DNA of 64,000 nucleotides from Pontibacter chinhatensis. Its GTDB lineage: Bacteria; Bacteroidota; Bacteroidia; Cytophagales; Hymenobacteraceae. Positions within the stretch are counted from its first letter, which is position 1, and every line of letters starts with the position of its first letter. Positions 28,428 to 36,494 of this stretch are shown here, in pieces. The position numbers and the translations under genes were made by a program. The stretch is taken from assembly GCF_900113285.1 (NCBI RefSeq), contig NZ_FOOT01000007.1:84259-148258 (forward strand), in the 5' to 3' direction. A model generated the notes under the pieces. That model had not been told where the DNA came from, did not search any database, and was given only the letters and a program-made list of their open reading frames with translations.

Positions 28428-29622
28428 GCACGATTTAAAACCGTTGATGATGCACACCAACCTGCATCCGGTGAAGGTTCTGCTGGTAGACGACAAGCCT
28501 GAAAACCTTGTCAGCCTGGAGAGTCTGCTTTCGGACGAGGATGACCGTATCACCTACCTGTTTGCAAACTCCGGCGAGGAGGCACTGAAGATAGCCCTGC
28601 AGGAAGAGCTGGCGCTCATCATGCTGGATGTGCAGATGCCCGGCATGAACGGCTACGAGGTGGCTCGTTACCTTCGCAATATTTCCCGCACCCGCGATAT
28701 TCCGATTATCTTCGTTACCGCCATCTCTGAGCAGGAGGCACACGTGATAGAGGGCTTTGAGGCAGGTGCCGTTGATTTTCTCTTCAAGCCGCTGCACCCC
28801 TTTATTACCAAGGCGAAGGTAGAGGCCTTTGTGCGTTTTTACGTGCAGAAGAAAGAGCTGGAGCGCGCCAACATAGAAGCCCAGAGCCTTAACCAACTGC
28901 TGGAGGAGCGGGTAGAGGAACGCACGCGCGAGCTCATCAAAGTAAATAAAGACCTTGATAACTTTGTTTACACCGCCTCCCACGACCTGAAGGCCCCAAT
29001 CAATAACATCGAGGGGCTGATGGTTGCCCTTCAGGAGACGCTTGAGGAAAAACAGCTGGGCCTGGATCAGGTAATGCCTATCATGGATATGGTGAACGAT
29101 GCCATCGGCCGGTTTAAGAGCACATTGCTGGATTTAACGGAAGTAGCCAAGCTACAGCACCAGGATACAGTGGCGGCGCCTGAAACCGTAAATTTCAAAG
29201 AGTTGCTGGAGGATGTGAAAGCCCACATCAAAGATCTTATCAAGCGCTACGACGCTACCGTGGTGGATGACTTCTCGGACGCGCCGGAAATGGTGTTCTC
29301 CCGGAAAAACCTGCGCAGCATACTCTACAACCTCGTTTCCAACGCCATCAAGTATAGCTCGCTGGACCGCAGGCCCGAGATTAGGATCACGACCTCCGTG
29401 GCAGGGGAGTATACGCTGCTTTCGGTGCGCGACAACGGGCTAGGCCTTCGCAAGCAGGACCAGGAAAAGGTGTTTGGCATGTTCAAGCGCCTGCACTCCC
29501 ATGTGGAGGGCACCGGGGTCGGGCTGGCCATTGTAAAAAGAATCGTGGAAAACTGCGACGGCAAAATTGAGCTTGAAAGTGAATTAGGGACCGGTACCGA
29601 GTTTAAGCTCTACCTCAAGTAA
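28417..29622 (+). CDS. Receiver-histidine kinase protein (REC-HisKA-HATPase)
   Basis: 401 residues, soluble. An N-terminal receiver (19-140) has phospho-acceptor Asp71 in IMLDVQMPGMNG. A coiled coil follows (150-180), then HisKA with His189 in YTASHDLKAPINN, and an ATPase domain with N box NLVSNAIKYSS and G boxes DNGLGL and GTGVGLAIV. A receiver in front of a kinase suggests it is switched by phosphotransfer from the hybrid kinase at the head of this operon. Last gene of the operon; its start overlaps cheB by 11 bp. Confidence 0.9.
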   Translation: MNTEHDLKPLMMHTNLHPVKVLLVDDKPENLVSLESLLSDEDDRITYLFANSGEEALKIALQEELALIMLDVQMPGMNGYEVARYLRNISRTRDIPIIFVTAISEQEAHVIEGFEAGAVDFLFKPLHPFITKAKVEAFVRFYVQKKELERANIEAQSLNQLLEERVEERTRELIKVNKDLDNFVYTASHDLKAPINNIEGLMVALQETLEEKQLGLDQVMPIMDMVNDAIGRFKSTLLDLTEVAKLQHQDTVAAPETVNFKELLEDVKAHIKDLIKRYDATVVDDFSDAPEMVFSRKNLRSILYNLVSNAIKYSSLDRRPEIRITTSVAGEYTLLSVRDNGLGLRKQDQEKVFGMFKRLHSHVEGTGVGLAIVKRIVENCDGKIELESELGTGTEFKLYLK

Positions 29623-29877
29623 AGCGCTTTTAGTCTGATATCTTCTTTGTTGCGTTCTTGCAGGGGAGGCGGTTTTGCGCCTGCCTTTTCTCCTCGTTTG
29701 TAGCCGGGAAAGTATACCCAACTCACACATTCTAACTCAGGTCGATATACCCTGCAACCCTGCCTCCCCAATCCGGAAAAACCCAAGCCGAACTTAACGG
29801 CTGCTGCAAGTATAACTCCGTAAAAATTAAGGCAGCCAGCAACTCATAAGTATACTTCATTCATACTACCTCAACCC

Positions 29878-30330
29878 ATGGAACAACCAACCCGCGATAA
29901 GCAAGCTATTCAGCACCTTTATAATACCATTCTTCCAGCCCTGGCAGAGCAAATCCACCAGAGCATCCTGCCCATACTTCCTTTGTTCGATAGCTTCGGG
30001 CTGGAGCGGGTGATCGACACCTGGACCAAAGACCCGGCATCTGACGCCGACGAGGTGATAAGCGTGGAGAAGGGCAACGTGCAGCAACTGGGCCTGAAGC
30101 TGCGCCTGGAGGGGTTCCAGAAGCCCGGCGTAGAAACCTTTGATCTGACCAAAGACGTACTCTTTAAACTGGAATACAGCAGCTATACCGTGGGCCCGGA
30201 CAAGAACACCTCCTGGCTCGAGAAACCGTACCTGCAGCGCTGGGATACACAAGAATATAAAGACATAGCCAGCAGGTGGAGCGAAGAACTGATAGACGAC
30301 CTGACACAGCGCCTTGAAAAACTAACCTGA
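29878..30330 (+). CDS. Uncharacterised soluble protein
   Basis: 150 residues, no family recognised. The N-terminal half is helical (RDKQAIQHLYNTILPALAEQ), followed by strands around GLKLRLEGFQKPGVETFDLT and a C-terminal helix EELIDDLTQRLEKL. No signal peptide. The lipoprotein methyltransferase gene starts 8 bp after its stop, so the two probably share an mRNA. Confidence 0.55.
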   Translation: MEQPTRDKQAIQHLYNTILPALAEQIHQSILPILPLFDSFGLERVIDTWTKDPASDADEVISVEKGNVQQLGLKLRLEGFQKPGVETFDLTKDVLFKLEYSSYTVGPDKNTSWLEKPYLQRWDTQEYKDIASRWSEELIDDLTQRLEKLT

Positions 30331-30338
30331 TTTATACC

Positions 30339-31094
30339 ATGCCACAAGCCGCCGCAGCCAAAGGAATTACCTGGTTATACGTGATACTTTTGCCGCTTTG
30401 CCTGGGCATTCATACTTCGTGCCAGGGCCAGCAGCAGCAACAGCAGGTAACCGGGGAGTATACCTACCAAAAACCAAGCAGCGGGGGCACGGGCAAAGTA
30501 TACATGGGCCGTGAAATTGCCGCCATGATCAGTCCGGCAGGAGGAGCGTGGCTGGCACGCGAGACCAGGGAGGAAGAGGATCATGCTCAGCAGGCCATCG
30601 AAAGTATGGAGCTCCGGCCTAACAGCGTGGTAGCCGACATCGGGGCTGGCGTGGGCTTTTATACCTTGCAAATTGCGCCCAAAGTACCCAAGGGCAAAGT
30701 ATACGCCGTGGAGGTGCAGGATGCCTTTGTGAAAACCCTGCAGGAGCGCAAGCAGGAGCTGGGCCTGACGAACATGGAGGTAGTGAAAGGCGGCACCAAA
30801 ACCACCAACCTTGCCGCCAACTCCCTGGATCTTGCCTTTATGGTGGATGTGTACCACGAACTGGAATACCCCCGCGAGGTGCTGCAGGACATCTACCGGG
30901 CACTGAAGCCCGATGGCATACTTTTGCTACTGGAGTACCGCGCCGAAGACCCCGACCTGAACGTGAAGGAGCTGCACAAGATGAGCGCCGCCCAGGTGAA
31001 AAAGGAGCTGGAAGCCAACGGGTTTATACTTTACCGGAAGGAAGATTTCCTGCCAAGGCAACATTTCATCATGTTCCGCAAAGCTGCAAAATAA
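30339..31094 (+). CDS. SAM-dependent methyltransferase-fold lipoprotein
   Basis: 251 residues. The class I methyltransferase motif I is VVADIGAGVGFYTLQIAP (about 97-114), motif II-like KVYAVEVQDAF follows, and motif IV is LDLAFMVDVYHELEYP. In front is a hydrophobic signal ending ...LCLGIHTSC, a convincing lipobox (Cys28), then a Gln-rich linker. The fold is normally cytoplasmic because its cofactor is, so the lipoprotein signal is odd. Similar signal-bearing methyltransferases are annotated in other Cytophagales and Myxococcota, so the arrangement is probably real. Substrate unknown. Confidence 0.75.
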   Translation: MPQAAAAKGITWLYVILLPLCLGIHTSCQGQQQQQQVTGEYTYQKPSSGGTGKVYMGREIAAMISPAGGAWLARETREEEDHAQQAIESMELRPNSVVADIGAGVGFYTLQIAPKVPKGKVYAVEVQDAFVKTLQERKQELGLTNMEVVKGGTKTTNLAANSLDLAFMVDVYHELEYPREVLQDIYRALKPDGILLLLEYRAEDPDLNVKELHKMSAAQVKKELEANGFILYRKEDFLPRQHFIMFRKAAK

Positions 31095-31286
31095 AGCCTG
31101 TACTTCTGCAGACTCATTCTATCCTCAGCCTCCTGATGCATAGGATAATAAAATATTTAAATTTTTAATTTACTGTTAATCAGTAGGTTGCTGGTTGCAG
31201 TAGAATGCCTGCACCTGTTGTGGCATACAACTTGTAATTATACCATCATCGTTACGTTGCAAATTATAAACCTTAAAGCACGTATT

Positions 31287-31835
31287 ATGAAAAAGGTAAA
31301 TTACATTTTCAGTCTGGTCTTTATAGTATCGATCTTACTGAGTTCGGCAGCTGAGGCGCAGGAAAGAAAGAAAATTAGCCCGCAGGCAAAGGGCGCTGTG
31401 ATTGGAGCAGCCACCGGTGCTACGGCTGGTGCGATTATTCATAAGCGGAACCGCGTAGTGGGCGGTGTGGTAGGTGGCGTAGTAGGTGGTGGCACCGGAT
31501 ACGTTATCGGTAAGAGCATCGACAACAAGCGGAAAGCTGAGGAGGCAGAGAGAGCCGCCGAGGCAGAGCGCATTGCCGCAGCCAACCGTGCCGCAGAGGC
31601 CAGAAATACCAGAACGGTAGCATCCAGGTCTACTGCCCCAGTTAGCAAGCCTGCACCGGCCAAAGCAACCGCCGAGCCGGTAAAACACGCGCTGGTAGCC
31701 CAGAACATGGCCCCATACACCGAATATAACGTGATGGAGGATCCAATCATCAGCATGGGCTTCCTGCCAAACCCGGACTTCGGCAACCCATCCAAGCCAT
31801 ACTATACTTCTGAGGTAAGAAGGAAGAGCTGGTAA
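31287..31835 (+). CDS. Secreted glycine-zipper protein
   Basis: 182 residues from ATG 31287; a longer frame from 31188 would put 33 unlikely residues before a good signal peptide (KKVNYIFSLVFIVSILLSSAAEAQ). The mature start carries a glycine zipper, AVIGAATGATAGAIIHKRNR, continued as GGVVGGVVGGGTGYVIGKSI (about 37-80), of the kind that inserts in membranes. A long Ala/Glu/Arg-rich helix (KRKAEEAERAAEAERIAAAN) follows, then a Pro/Ala linker and a conserved-looking tail PYTEYNVMEDPIISMGFLPN. Related YMGG-type proteins sit in the envelope; precise role unknown. Confidence 0.7.
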   Translation: MKKVNYIFSLVFIVSILLSSAAEAQERKKISPQAKGAVIGAATGATAGAIIHKRNRVVGGVVGGVVGGGTGYVIGKSIDNKRKAEEAERAAEAERIAAANRAAEARNTRTVASRSTAPVSKPAPAKATAEPVKHALVAQNMAPYTEYNVMEDPIISMGFLPNPDFGNPSKPYYTSEVRRKSW

Positions 31836-31915
31836 GTATAAACGGTTTTCTGCGGCAGGTATTACGCCTGCTGCGGAAGCCATACTTACCCATGTTATAC
31901 TTTAACAACAGACCT

Positions 31916-32374
31916 ATGAAACGTTATGCATATATCCTGTTCTTTGCCGTATTCTTTGCCGCGTGTTCGCCGGCCGAGGAGAAGGTAGACATTCGAAGCC
32001 TGAACCAGGAGTTTATTGGCGCCTGGAACAGCAACGACCCCGAGAAGGTAATCTCTTACCTGGACGATGAAGTACAGTTCCTGCAGGGCGAGGTTCACTT
32101 TATGGGTAAAACCGAGGTAGCCAACAAATGGGTAAAAGACACCTACAGCACCATCACCGATCTGAAAACCAACGTGGTCAGTTCCGGCGTGGACGGCGAG
32201 ATAGCCTACGAAGCGGGTACGTTCTCGGTGGATGTGCTGCCTACCAACCAGGACCAATTGCGCGGCATTGGGGAAGGTAACTTTATACTTCTCTGGAAGA
32301 AAAATAAAGAAGGCGAGTGGAAACTAAGCTACGCCCAATTGGAAGGCCTGCCTGTGCAGGTGAAGAATAACTAA
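31916..32374 (+). CDS. Lipoprotein with NTF2-like (DUF4440/SnoaL) domain
   Basis: 152 residues from ATG 31916. The SPII signal is KRYAYILFFAVFFAACSP, lipidated Cys near residue 17. The rest is one NTF2-like domain: LNQEFIGAWNSNDPEKVISY at the start and EGNFILLWKKNKEGEWKLSY near the end. It is a paralogue in fold of the cytoplasmic protein at 17614. It is 80 bp downstream of the glycine-zipper gene on the same strand. Confidence 0.75.
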   Translation: MKRYAYILFFAVFFAACSPAEEKVDIRSLNQEFIGAWNSNDPEKVISYLDDEVQFLQGEVHFMGKTEVANKWVKDTYSTITDLKTNVVSSGVDGEIAYEAGTFSVDVLPTNQDQLRGIGEGNFILLWKKNKEGEWKLSYAQLEGLPVQVKNN

Positions 32375-32796
32375 ACTTTAAACGCATTACCCGGTTCAGT
32401 ATACTAGTACAAAGTATAATTTCCCGAAGCCACGCAGGTGCAGCCTGCGTGGCTTTTCTTTTTGGGGGCCTCGGTTTTGCGCTTAACCTACCCCTCCCCT
32501 GAAAACAGGGGTGGGAGCTTTGCATTTACCGGGTCCAACCACCCCTGGCCCCTCCTTAGCCAAGGAGGGGAGTCTGTAATTGCCACTTCCAAAGTATAAG
32601 TTTCATAGCTACTGACCCCGCGCGGACAGGGCGCGACTTGACCCTACAAAGTATAAACCCACCCCACTTGCTGGCGCGGGTTTGCAACCCGTGCCTTGTT
32701 ATAAGGTCGGATTTGTAATCCGACTGGGCCGCAGGCCCAACTAACTATATCGCAACATGCGTTTAGAAGTATAGCACAGCACGCTATCTTTGCCCC
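32375..32796. repeat. Repeat-filled spacer (blocks C, D and E)
   Basis: 422 bp without a gene. Block C (32529-32570) contains a cccctcctt/aaggagggg hairpin and recurs near 53.83 kb and, inverted, near 5.8 kb. Block D (32589-32663) recurs inverted at 5703-5776. Block E (about 32671-32730) is two small palindromes, one in gcgcgGGTTTGCAACCCgtg and one in gtCGGATTTGTAATCCGac, and recurs inverted at 54174-54235. The palindromes look like REP elements. Confidence 0.75.
32785..32792 (+). promoter_or_regulatory. -7 promoter element 4 bp before a start codon
   Basis: TATCTTTG matches TAnnTTTG exactly and is followed by CCCC then the ATG at 32797, so the transcript would be leaderless or nearly so. 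A TTTA at 32762-32765 lies 19 bp upstream, at -33 box spacing. Confidence 0.5.
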
Positions 32797-33099
32797 ATGA
32801 ACTCCGTTAAGCTGAACGCCTACTGCCGCCTCTACGCTTTCTCCGATTACCAGAGCATGAAGTCGGCGCTGCCGTATATGCGGCGGGTGATGCTGGCCAA
32901 ACCCCTGGCTGAGGTAGAGGAGGTCGAGGCGCGGAGGTTTGTAAGCAGGTCGGGCGGGGGCGGCTACACCAATTACCTGCAGCCCCTAGGCATCAGGCGA
33001 ACGGTAAGCTCCGGTATAAACTCGCTGATTACGGCCCTGCAGCTGCTCTACAAAAGCAATGGTTTCTCGGCGAGGTATATTGTGATTGAGCGGGGATAA
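32797..33099 (+). CDS. Small basic uncharacterised protein
   Basis: 100 residues, basic, with no signal or clear membrane segment (MNSVKLNAYCRLYAFSDYQS at the start; SSGINSLITALQLLYKSNGF near the end). I do not recognise the family. A good -7 element immediately upstream supports expression. Confidence 0.5.
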   Translation: MNSVKLNAYCRLYAFSDYQSMKSALPYMRRVMLAKPLAEVEEVEARRFVSRSGGGGYTNYLQPLGIRRTVSSGINSLITALQLLYKSNGFSARYIVIERG

Positions 33100-33117
33100 G
33101 GCCGCAGCCATACTTCT

Positions 33118-33165
33118 AAAACAAACGAGGCTGCCCGGTTCTCCCGGACAGCCTCGCAAAGTATA
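33118..33165 (-). terminator. Terminator of yceI copy 2, duplicated at 34503
   Basis: Minus-strand hairpin with 13-bp arms (cgaggctgtccgg with ccgggcagcctcg) followed by TTTGTTTT. The 48-bp unit, with AAGTATA at one end, is repeated with a single difference at 34503-34550. Confidence 0.85.
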
Positions 33166-33183
33166 GAATCGGATTTACTGGCT

Positions 33184-33717
33184 TTAGGCCTGCTTTACCA
33201 GCTGTATCTCGCCTTGTAGTTTCAGTTCTTCGCCCAGCATCACGCCACCTGTCTCCAGGGCTGCGTTGTAGTTAATGCCCCAGTCTTTGCGGTTAATCTT
33301 GCCGCTGATAGAGAAACCGGCCTTCACATTGCCCCAAGGGTCGGTAGCGATGCCGTTGTGCTCTACAGAAAGCTTCACCGGCTTGGTGGTTTCCTTTATC
33401 GTCAAGTCGCCGTAGAGGTTGAAGGTCTCGTCATCCACGCGCTCCACCTTTGTAGACACGAACTTCATGTTCGGGTGCAGGTCGGTTGCAAAGAAATCGG
33501 CGTTGCGCAGGTGCTCGTCGCGCTGCTCGTTGCTGGTATCAATAGAGGCAGGGTTGATGTTTGCCACCACTTTTGCGTTTGTAAAGTCGTCTCCTTCCGT
33601 CTCGGCTTCCGCTTCAAACTCAGTGAACTTGCCGGTAACGTTAGAGATCATCAGGTGCTTAATTTTAAAACCAAGCTCGCTGTGGGTTGGGTCCAGAGAC
33701 CATTTTGTAGTTGCCAT
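33184..33717 (-). CDS. YceI-family lipid-binding protein, copy 2
   Basis: 177 residues, same length and layout as the copy at 7827 (WSLDPTHSELGFKIKHLMISNVTG, then DTSNEQRDEHLRNADFF, ending LKLQGEIQLVKQ). No signal peptide, so cytoplasmic. A 13-bp palindrome that also lies at the tetR promoter sits 54 bp upstream of this start, between tetR and yceI. The pair is therefore a plausible TetR-controlled unit in which the regulator senses a ligand related to what YceI binds. Confidence 0.9.
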   Translation of the reverse strand: MATTKWSLDPTHSELGFKIKHLMISNVTGKFTEFEAEAETEGDDFTNAKVVANINPASIDTSNEQRDEHLRNADFFATDLHPNMKFVSTKVERVDDETFNLYGDLTIKETTKPVKLSVEHNGIATDPWGNVKAGFSISGKINRKDWGINYNAALETGGVMLGEELKLQGEIQLVKQA

Positions 33718-33770
33718 TCTTATTCGTACTTAATTGTTTTAATTATTAAAATCTAATAGTGTTCTGTTTT

Positions 33771-33783
33771 CTAACACTGTTAG
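33771..33783. promoter_or_regulatory. Predicted TetR operator upstream of yceI copy 2
   Basis: CTAACACTGTTAG, a 13-bp palindrome identical in its arms to the one at 34427-34439. A degenerate third copy (CTAATAGTGTTCT) follows at 33753-33765. Sites lie between the tetR stop and the yceI start. Confidence 0.7.
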
Positions 33784-33800
33784 GTGTAAAGACAAAAAAA

Positions 33801-34403
33801 TTAGGATTTCATACCGGTTACAAAGCCGCGGATAAAATCCTGCAGCACTAACTGGTTCAGGTCGCTTTTGTCTTCGCCGCTTCCCATCATGTTTATGGAG
33901 ACCAGGCCGTGCAGCATGGACCAGAACGTATGTAATTTCAGAAAAGGATCCGTATTTGGTTGCTTTCCAGCGGCAATAAGCTCCTTTACCGGTTGCAGGA
34001 TCAAATCGCTGAAGGTGCTCAGCTCGCTGATCTGGTTCACAGTTTCGCAGGAGGGGATGCCCAGGCCATACATCACCTGGTAATAGGCCACGTTGTCGAA
34101 GGCGAATTTCCAATAGGCATAAGCCATGGCCTCAATCTGCTTTTCAGGGGTGTTAGCCTGGTTCTTTGCCTTTATTAGTTCCTGGTTCAGTTGCTGGAAA
34201 CCCTGCTTGGTCAGTTCCAGCAGGATAGCCTCCTTGTTGGCAAAGTGGTCGTAGATAACGGGAACGCTGTACTCAATCGCCTCGGCAATTTTACGGATAG
34301 AAAGCGCCTGCCAGCCATCCTGCACAACCAGTTGCCAGGCTGCCTCAAGTATGGAGGCTCTCACCTCTTCCTTATGCCGTTTCTTTCGCTCTGCGATTCC
34401 CAT
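33801..34403 (-). CDS. TetR-family transcriptional regulator
   Basis: 200 residues from ATG 34403; the open frame runs to 34544 but that would cross its own promoter. The N-terminal helix-turn-helix is ILEAAWQLVVQDGWQALSIRKIAEAIEYSVPVIYDHFANKEAI (about 18-60). The ligand domain contains an AYAYWKFAFDNVAYYQVMYGLGIP segment of the TetR C-terminal WHG type (HTFWSMLHGLVSINM). It likely represses itself and the downstream yceI, since the same palindrome is found at both promoters. Confidence 0.9.
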   Translation of the reverse strand: MGIAERKKRHKEEVRASILEAAWQLVVQDGWQALSIRKIAEAIEYSVPVIYDHFANKEAILLELTKQGFQQLNQELIKAKNQANTPEKQIEAMAYAYWKFAFDNVAYYQVMYGLGIPSCETVNQISELSTFSDLILQPVKELIAAGKQPNTDPFLKLHTFWSMLHGLVSINMMGSGEDKSDLNQLVLQDFIRGFVTGMKS

Positions 34404-34426
34404 TATAATTACCTCTGTTATTTTAC

Positions 34427-34470
34427 CTAACAGTGTTAGCAAAGGTAGAGGTTCATTCTTATAAAACAAA
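34427..34470 (-). promoter_or_regulatory. tetR promoter with overlapping operator
   Basis: On the minus strand, TTTG (34467-34470), a 19-bp spacer and TACCTTTG (34440-34447) form a textbook Bacteroidota promoter. The palindrome CTAACAGTGTTAG (34427-34439) abuts the -7 box on its downstream side, over the expected transcription start: a repressor site for autoregulation. Confidence 0.8.
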
Positions 34471-34502
34471 AATTTATGCGGGCCAGTTATAGCTGCCAGA
34501 GC

Positions 34503-34550
34503 AAAACAAACGAGGCTGCCCGGTTTTCCCGGACAGCCTCGCAAAGTATA
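34503..34550 (-). terminator. Terminator of the DUF808 gene, duplicate of 33118-33165
   Basis: Same 48-bp sequence as at 33118-33165 apart from one loop base; minus-strand hairpin followed by TTTGTTTTGC, 23 bp after the DUF808 stop codon. Confidence 0.85.
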
Positions 34551-34572
34551 AACTCAGTTGCTTCGCCCTGCC

Positions 34573-35511
34573 TTACGCTACCTTTTCGGCGGGGCGCTTG
34601 AACAGTTTTTTACCCAGGTTTAGCACCAAGGCAATTACTGCGCCCAGCAAAATGCCTCCCAACGCCAGCACTACCACCTTCACCAGCCAGGCCAGCGCTG
34701 GCACACCGGACAGGGCATGCTCCAGAGACTCCAGCGGGTGGTGCAGAAACGGCAGCCCGTGCGCGATGATCTCGGCCCCTACCCACAGCATGGCCGCGGT
34801 GCCAACATAGCCCAGTATAGTCAGGAACTTCGGCATGGATTTCACGATGCTGCGTCCAATCTTTTGAGTAGTGGGGTGGAATTTATCCTGGGCCATGTGC
34901 ACGCCAATGTCGTCGGCTTTCACAATTAGGGCCACAAATCCGTACACGGCAATGGTGATAAAGATGGCCACTGTAATTAGCACCACAATCTGGTTCATCA
35001 GCGGGCTGTTGGCCACGGTAGCGTAGGCAATGGCCATAATCTCCGCCGAAAGTATAAAATCGGTCCGCACGGCACTCCCTACCCGCTCTTTCTCCAGCTC
35101 CTGAGGGGTAATCGTTTCCATTTCCTCGGTTGGGGCATCGGTGGGCTCGTGGGTTTTGCTGAACATAGAGTGGACCTTTTCGTAGCCCTCGTAGCAAAGG
35201 AAGGCACCGCCCAGCATGAGCAGGTACGGTATCACCGCCGGTGCAAAATAGCCCAGCACCAGGGCAGCCGGCCCCAGAAAGATCGCCTTGTTTATGAGCG
35301 ATTTTTTGGCGATTTGATAGATGATGGAGAGCTCGCGCTTGGGGTCGAGGCCCACCACATACTTGGGCGTCACGGCTGTGTCATCAATCACGATGCCCGA
35401 GACCTTGCCTGTCGTTTTCGCCACCTGCGTCGGTACGTCGTCGAGGCTTGCTGCGCTTACTTTCACCAGCGCCGCCACATCATCCAATAAAGCGAGAAGA
35501 CCTGTCGCCAT
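34573..35511 (-). CDS. DUF808-family inner-membrane protein (YedI type)
   Basis: 312 residues. The N-terminus MATGLLALLDDVAALVKVSAASLDD is the DUF808 signature, followed by the DDTAVTPKYVVGLDPKRELSI block (about 43-63) and several hydrophobic helices (LGPAALVLGYFAPAVIPYLLML; LVKVVVLALGGILLGAVIALVL). Length equals the family's. Function is unknown. Single gene with its own terminator. Confidence 0.9.
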   Translation of the reverse strand: MATGLLALLDDVAALVKVSAASLDDVPTQVAKTTGKVSGIVIDDTAVTPKYVVGLDPKRELSIIYQIAKKSLINKAIFLGPAALVLGYFAPAVIPYLLMLGGAFLCYEGYEKVHSMFSKTHEPTDAPTEEMETITPQELEKERVGSAVRTDFILSAEIMAIAYATVANSPLMNQIVVLITVAIFITIAVYGFVALIVKADDIGVHMAQDKFHPTTQKIGRSIVKSMPKFLTILGYVGTAAMLWVGAEIIAHGLPFLHHPLESLEHALSGVPALAWLVKVVVLALGGILLGAVIALVLNLGKKLFKRPAEKVA

Positions 35512-35831
35512 TATCTGTTTCTTAGTTTAAAGTATAACCTAGCGCGTGCTGCCATTTTGTACGGAAGTATAGTGACAGCACAATGTTTCACGATCCTAAA
35601 TTAAGCGAAAGAAGCAGGATCGCAATCAAGACTTCTTCTTACGTTGAAAAAAAATGAATGGCGGGCTTTAGACAAGTTGCCGCTGCTCCGGATTCCTCGC
35701 CCGGGGCTCTATACTTTGCAGATTCGCCATCCGCTGCTGCGCCTGAAGCTACTGGTAAAAACAGAGTATAAAGCTGTGATTATTTCCAAACCTGAAAGAG
35801 TAGAGGCAAGCGTAAATTGCTGATTTATACT
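35512..35831. other. Gene-free spacer
   Basis: 320 bp between two minus-strand genes. It contains five or so AAGTATA-type words and AT-rich stretches, but no open frame, hairpin or promoter that I would defend. Confidence 0.5.
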
Positions 35832-36494
35832 TTATAGCCTGGCCCAGGGGCTGAGGCCCGCCGCCCTGATCTTAAAGTATAAAAGCAGCAGGTAGGTTAT
35901 GTCGAAAATGAAGATGCTCACATACAGCAGGTTCAGAAAGTAGGAGTGAGGGAAGTATAAGTATAGCAGTATGGAAGGAAACACGGTGCCAATCATTTTG
36001 CACAGTGCAATATAAATCGACTGCCCCTCGTGGCTGTTCCGCTTCAGCAGCAGCTGAACAAAAAGTATGGACATGAGCAGGTTCTGGCTAAAGGCCGCAT
36101 ACACCCCGTTCAGGTCGTTGAGCTCGCGCGACAGCAGCAAAATAAACAGGAAAGACAGGAGCAGGGTGAGCAGGAAAGTAGGGTAGAAGAGGCTTCCAGG
36201 CAGATGCTTCGGAAACGCCTTTCTTCCATAGGTCAGGTACTGCACCAGAATGCCGGCGTCCAGGGCGAGCCAGGCATAATCGATGTAGAGCTGCGGTTTG
36301 CTGTGCGGGTGCACGAAGGAGAAGATAAACTCCCACGAGAGGTTCGCGCAGAGCGCCACCACCGGCATGCCGTAGCTTTTGTCGAGAAAGCCCCGCCGCA
36401 GGATGAGCAGGTACGTCAGCGACCAGAAGATACCACTGCCTACCTTCAGGATGACATCTACGGTGGGGTCTACATGAAGCGGGTCCTGTAGCAT
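35832..36494 (-). CDS. Seven-helix membrane protein resembling Pyr4/PaxB-type terpene cyclases
   Basis: 220 residues, almost all membrane: about seven hydrophobic helices with short loops. The phrase YGMPVVALCANLSWEFIFSF (41-60, Glu55) and the last-helix phrase SIFIFDITYLLLLYF (193-207, Asp198) fall where fungal Pyr4/PaxB transmembrane terpene cyclases have their two essential acidic residues. Loop positions between also fit (a Q-x-L-x-S helix, and RNSHEGQSIYIALCKMIGT). Bacterial relatives are usually left as hypothetical. A cyclase function is an inference from the pattern. No prenyltransferase gene lies adjacent. Confidence 0.5.
   Translation of the reverse strand: MLQDPLHVDPTVDVILKVGSGIFWSLTYLLILRRGFLDKSYGMPVVALCANLSWEFIFSFVHPHSKPQLYIDYAWLALDAGILVQYLTYGRKAFPKHLPGSLFYPTFLLTLLLSFLFILLLSRELNDLNGVYAAFSQNLLMSILFVQLLLKRNSHEGQSIYIALCKMIGTVFPSILLYLYFPHSYFLNLLYVSIFIFDITYLLLLYFKIRAAGLSPWARL

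Noticed and set aside
33801..34544. Longer TetR start at 34544
   Set aside because: It would run through the promoter, operator and terminator; the helix-turn-helix starts after the ATG at 34403.
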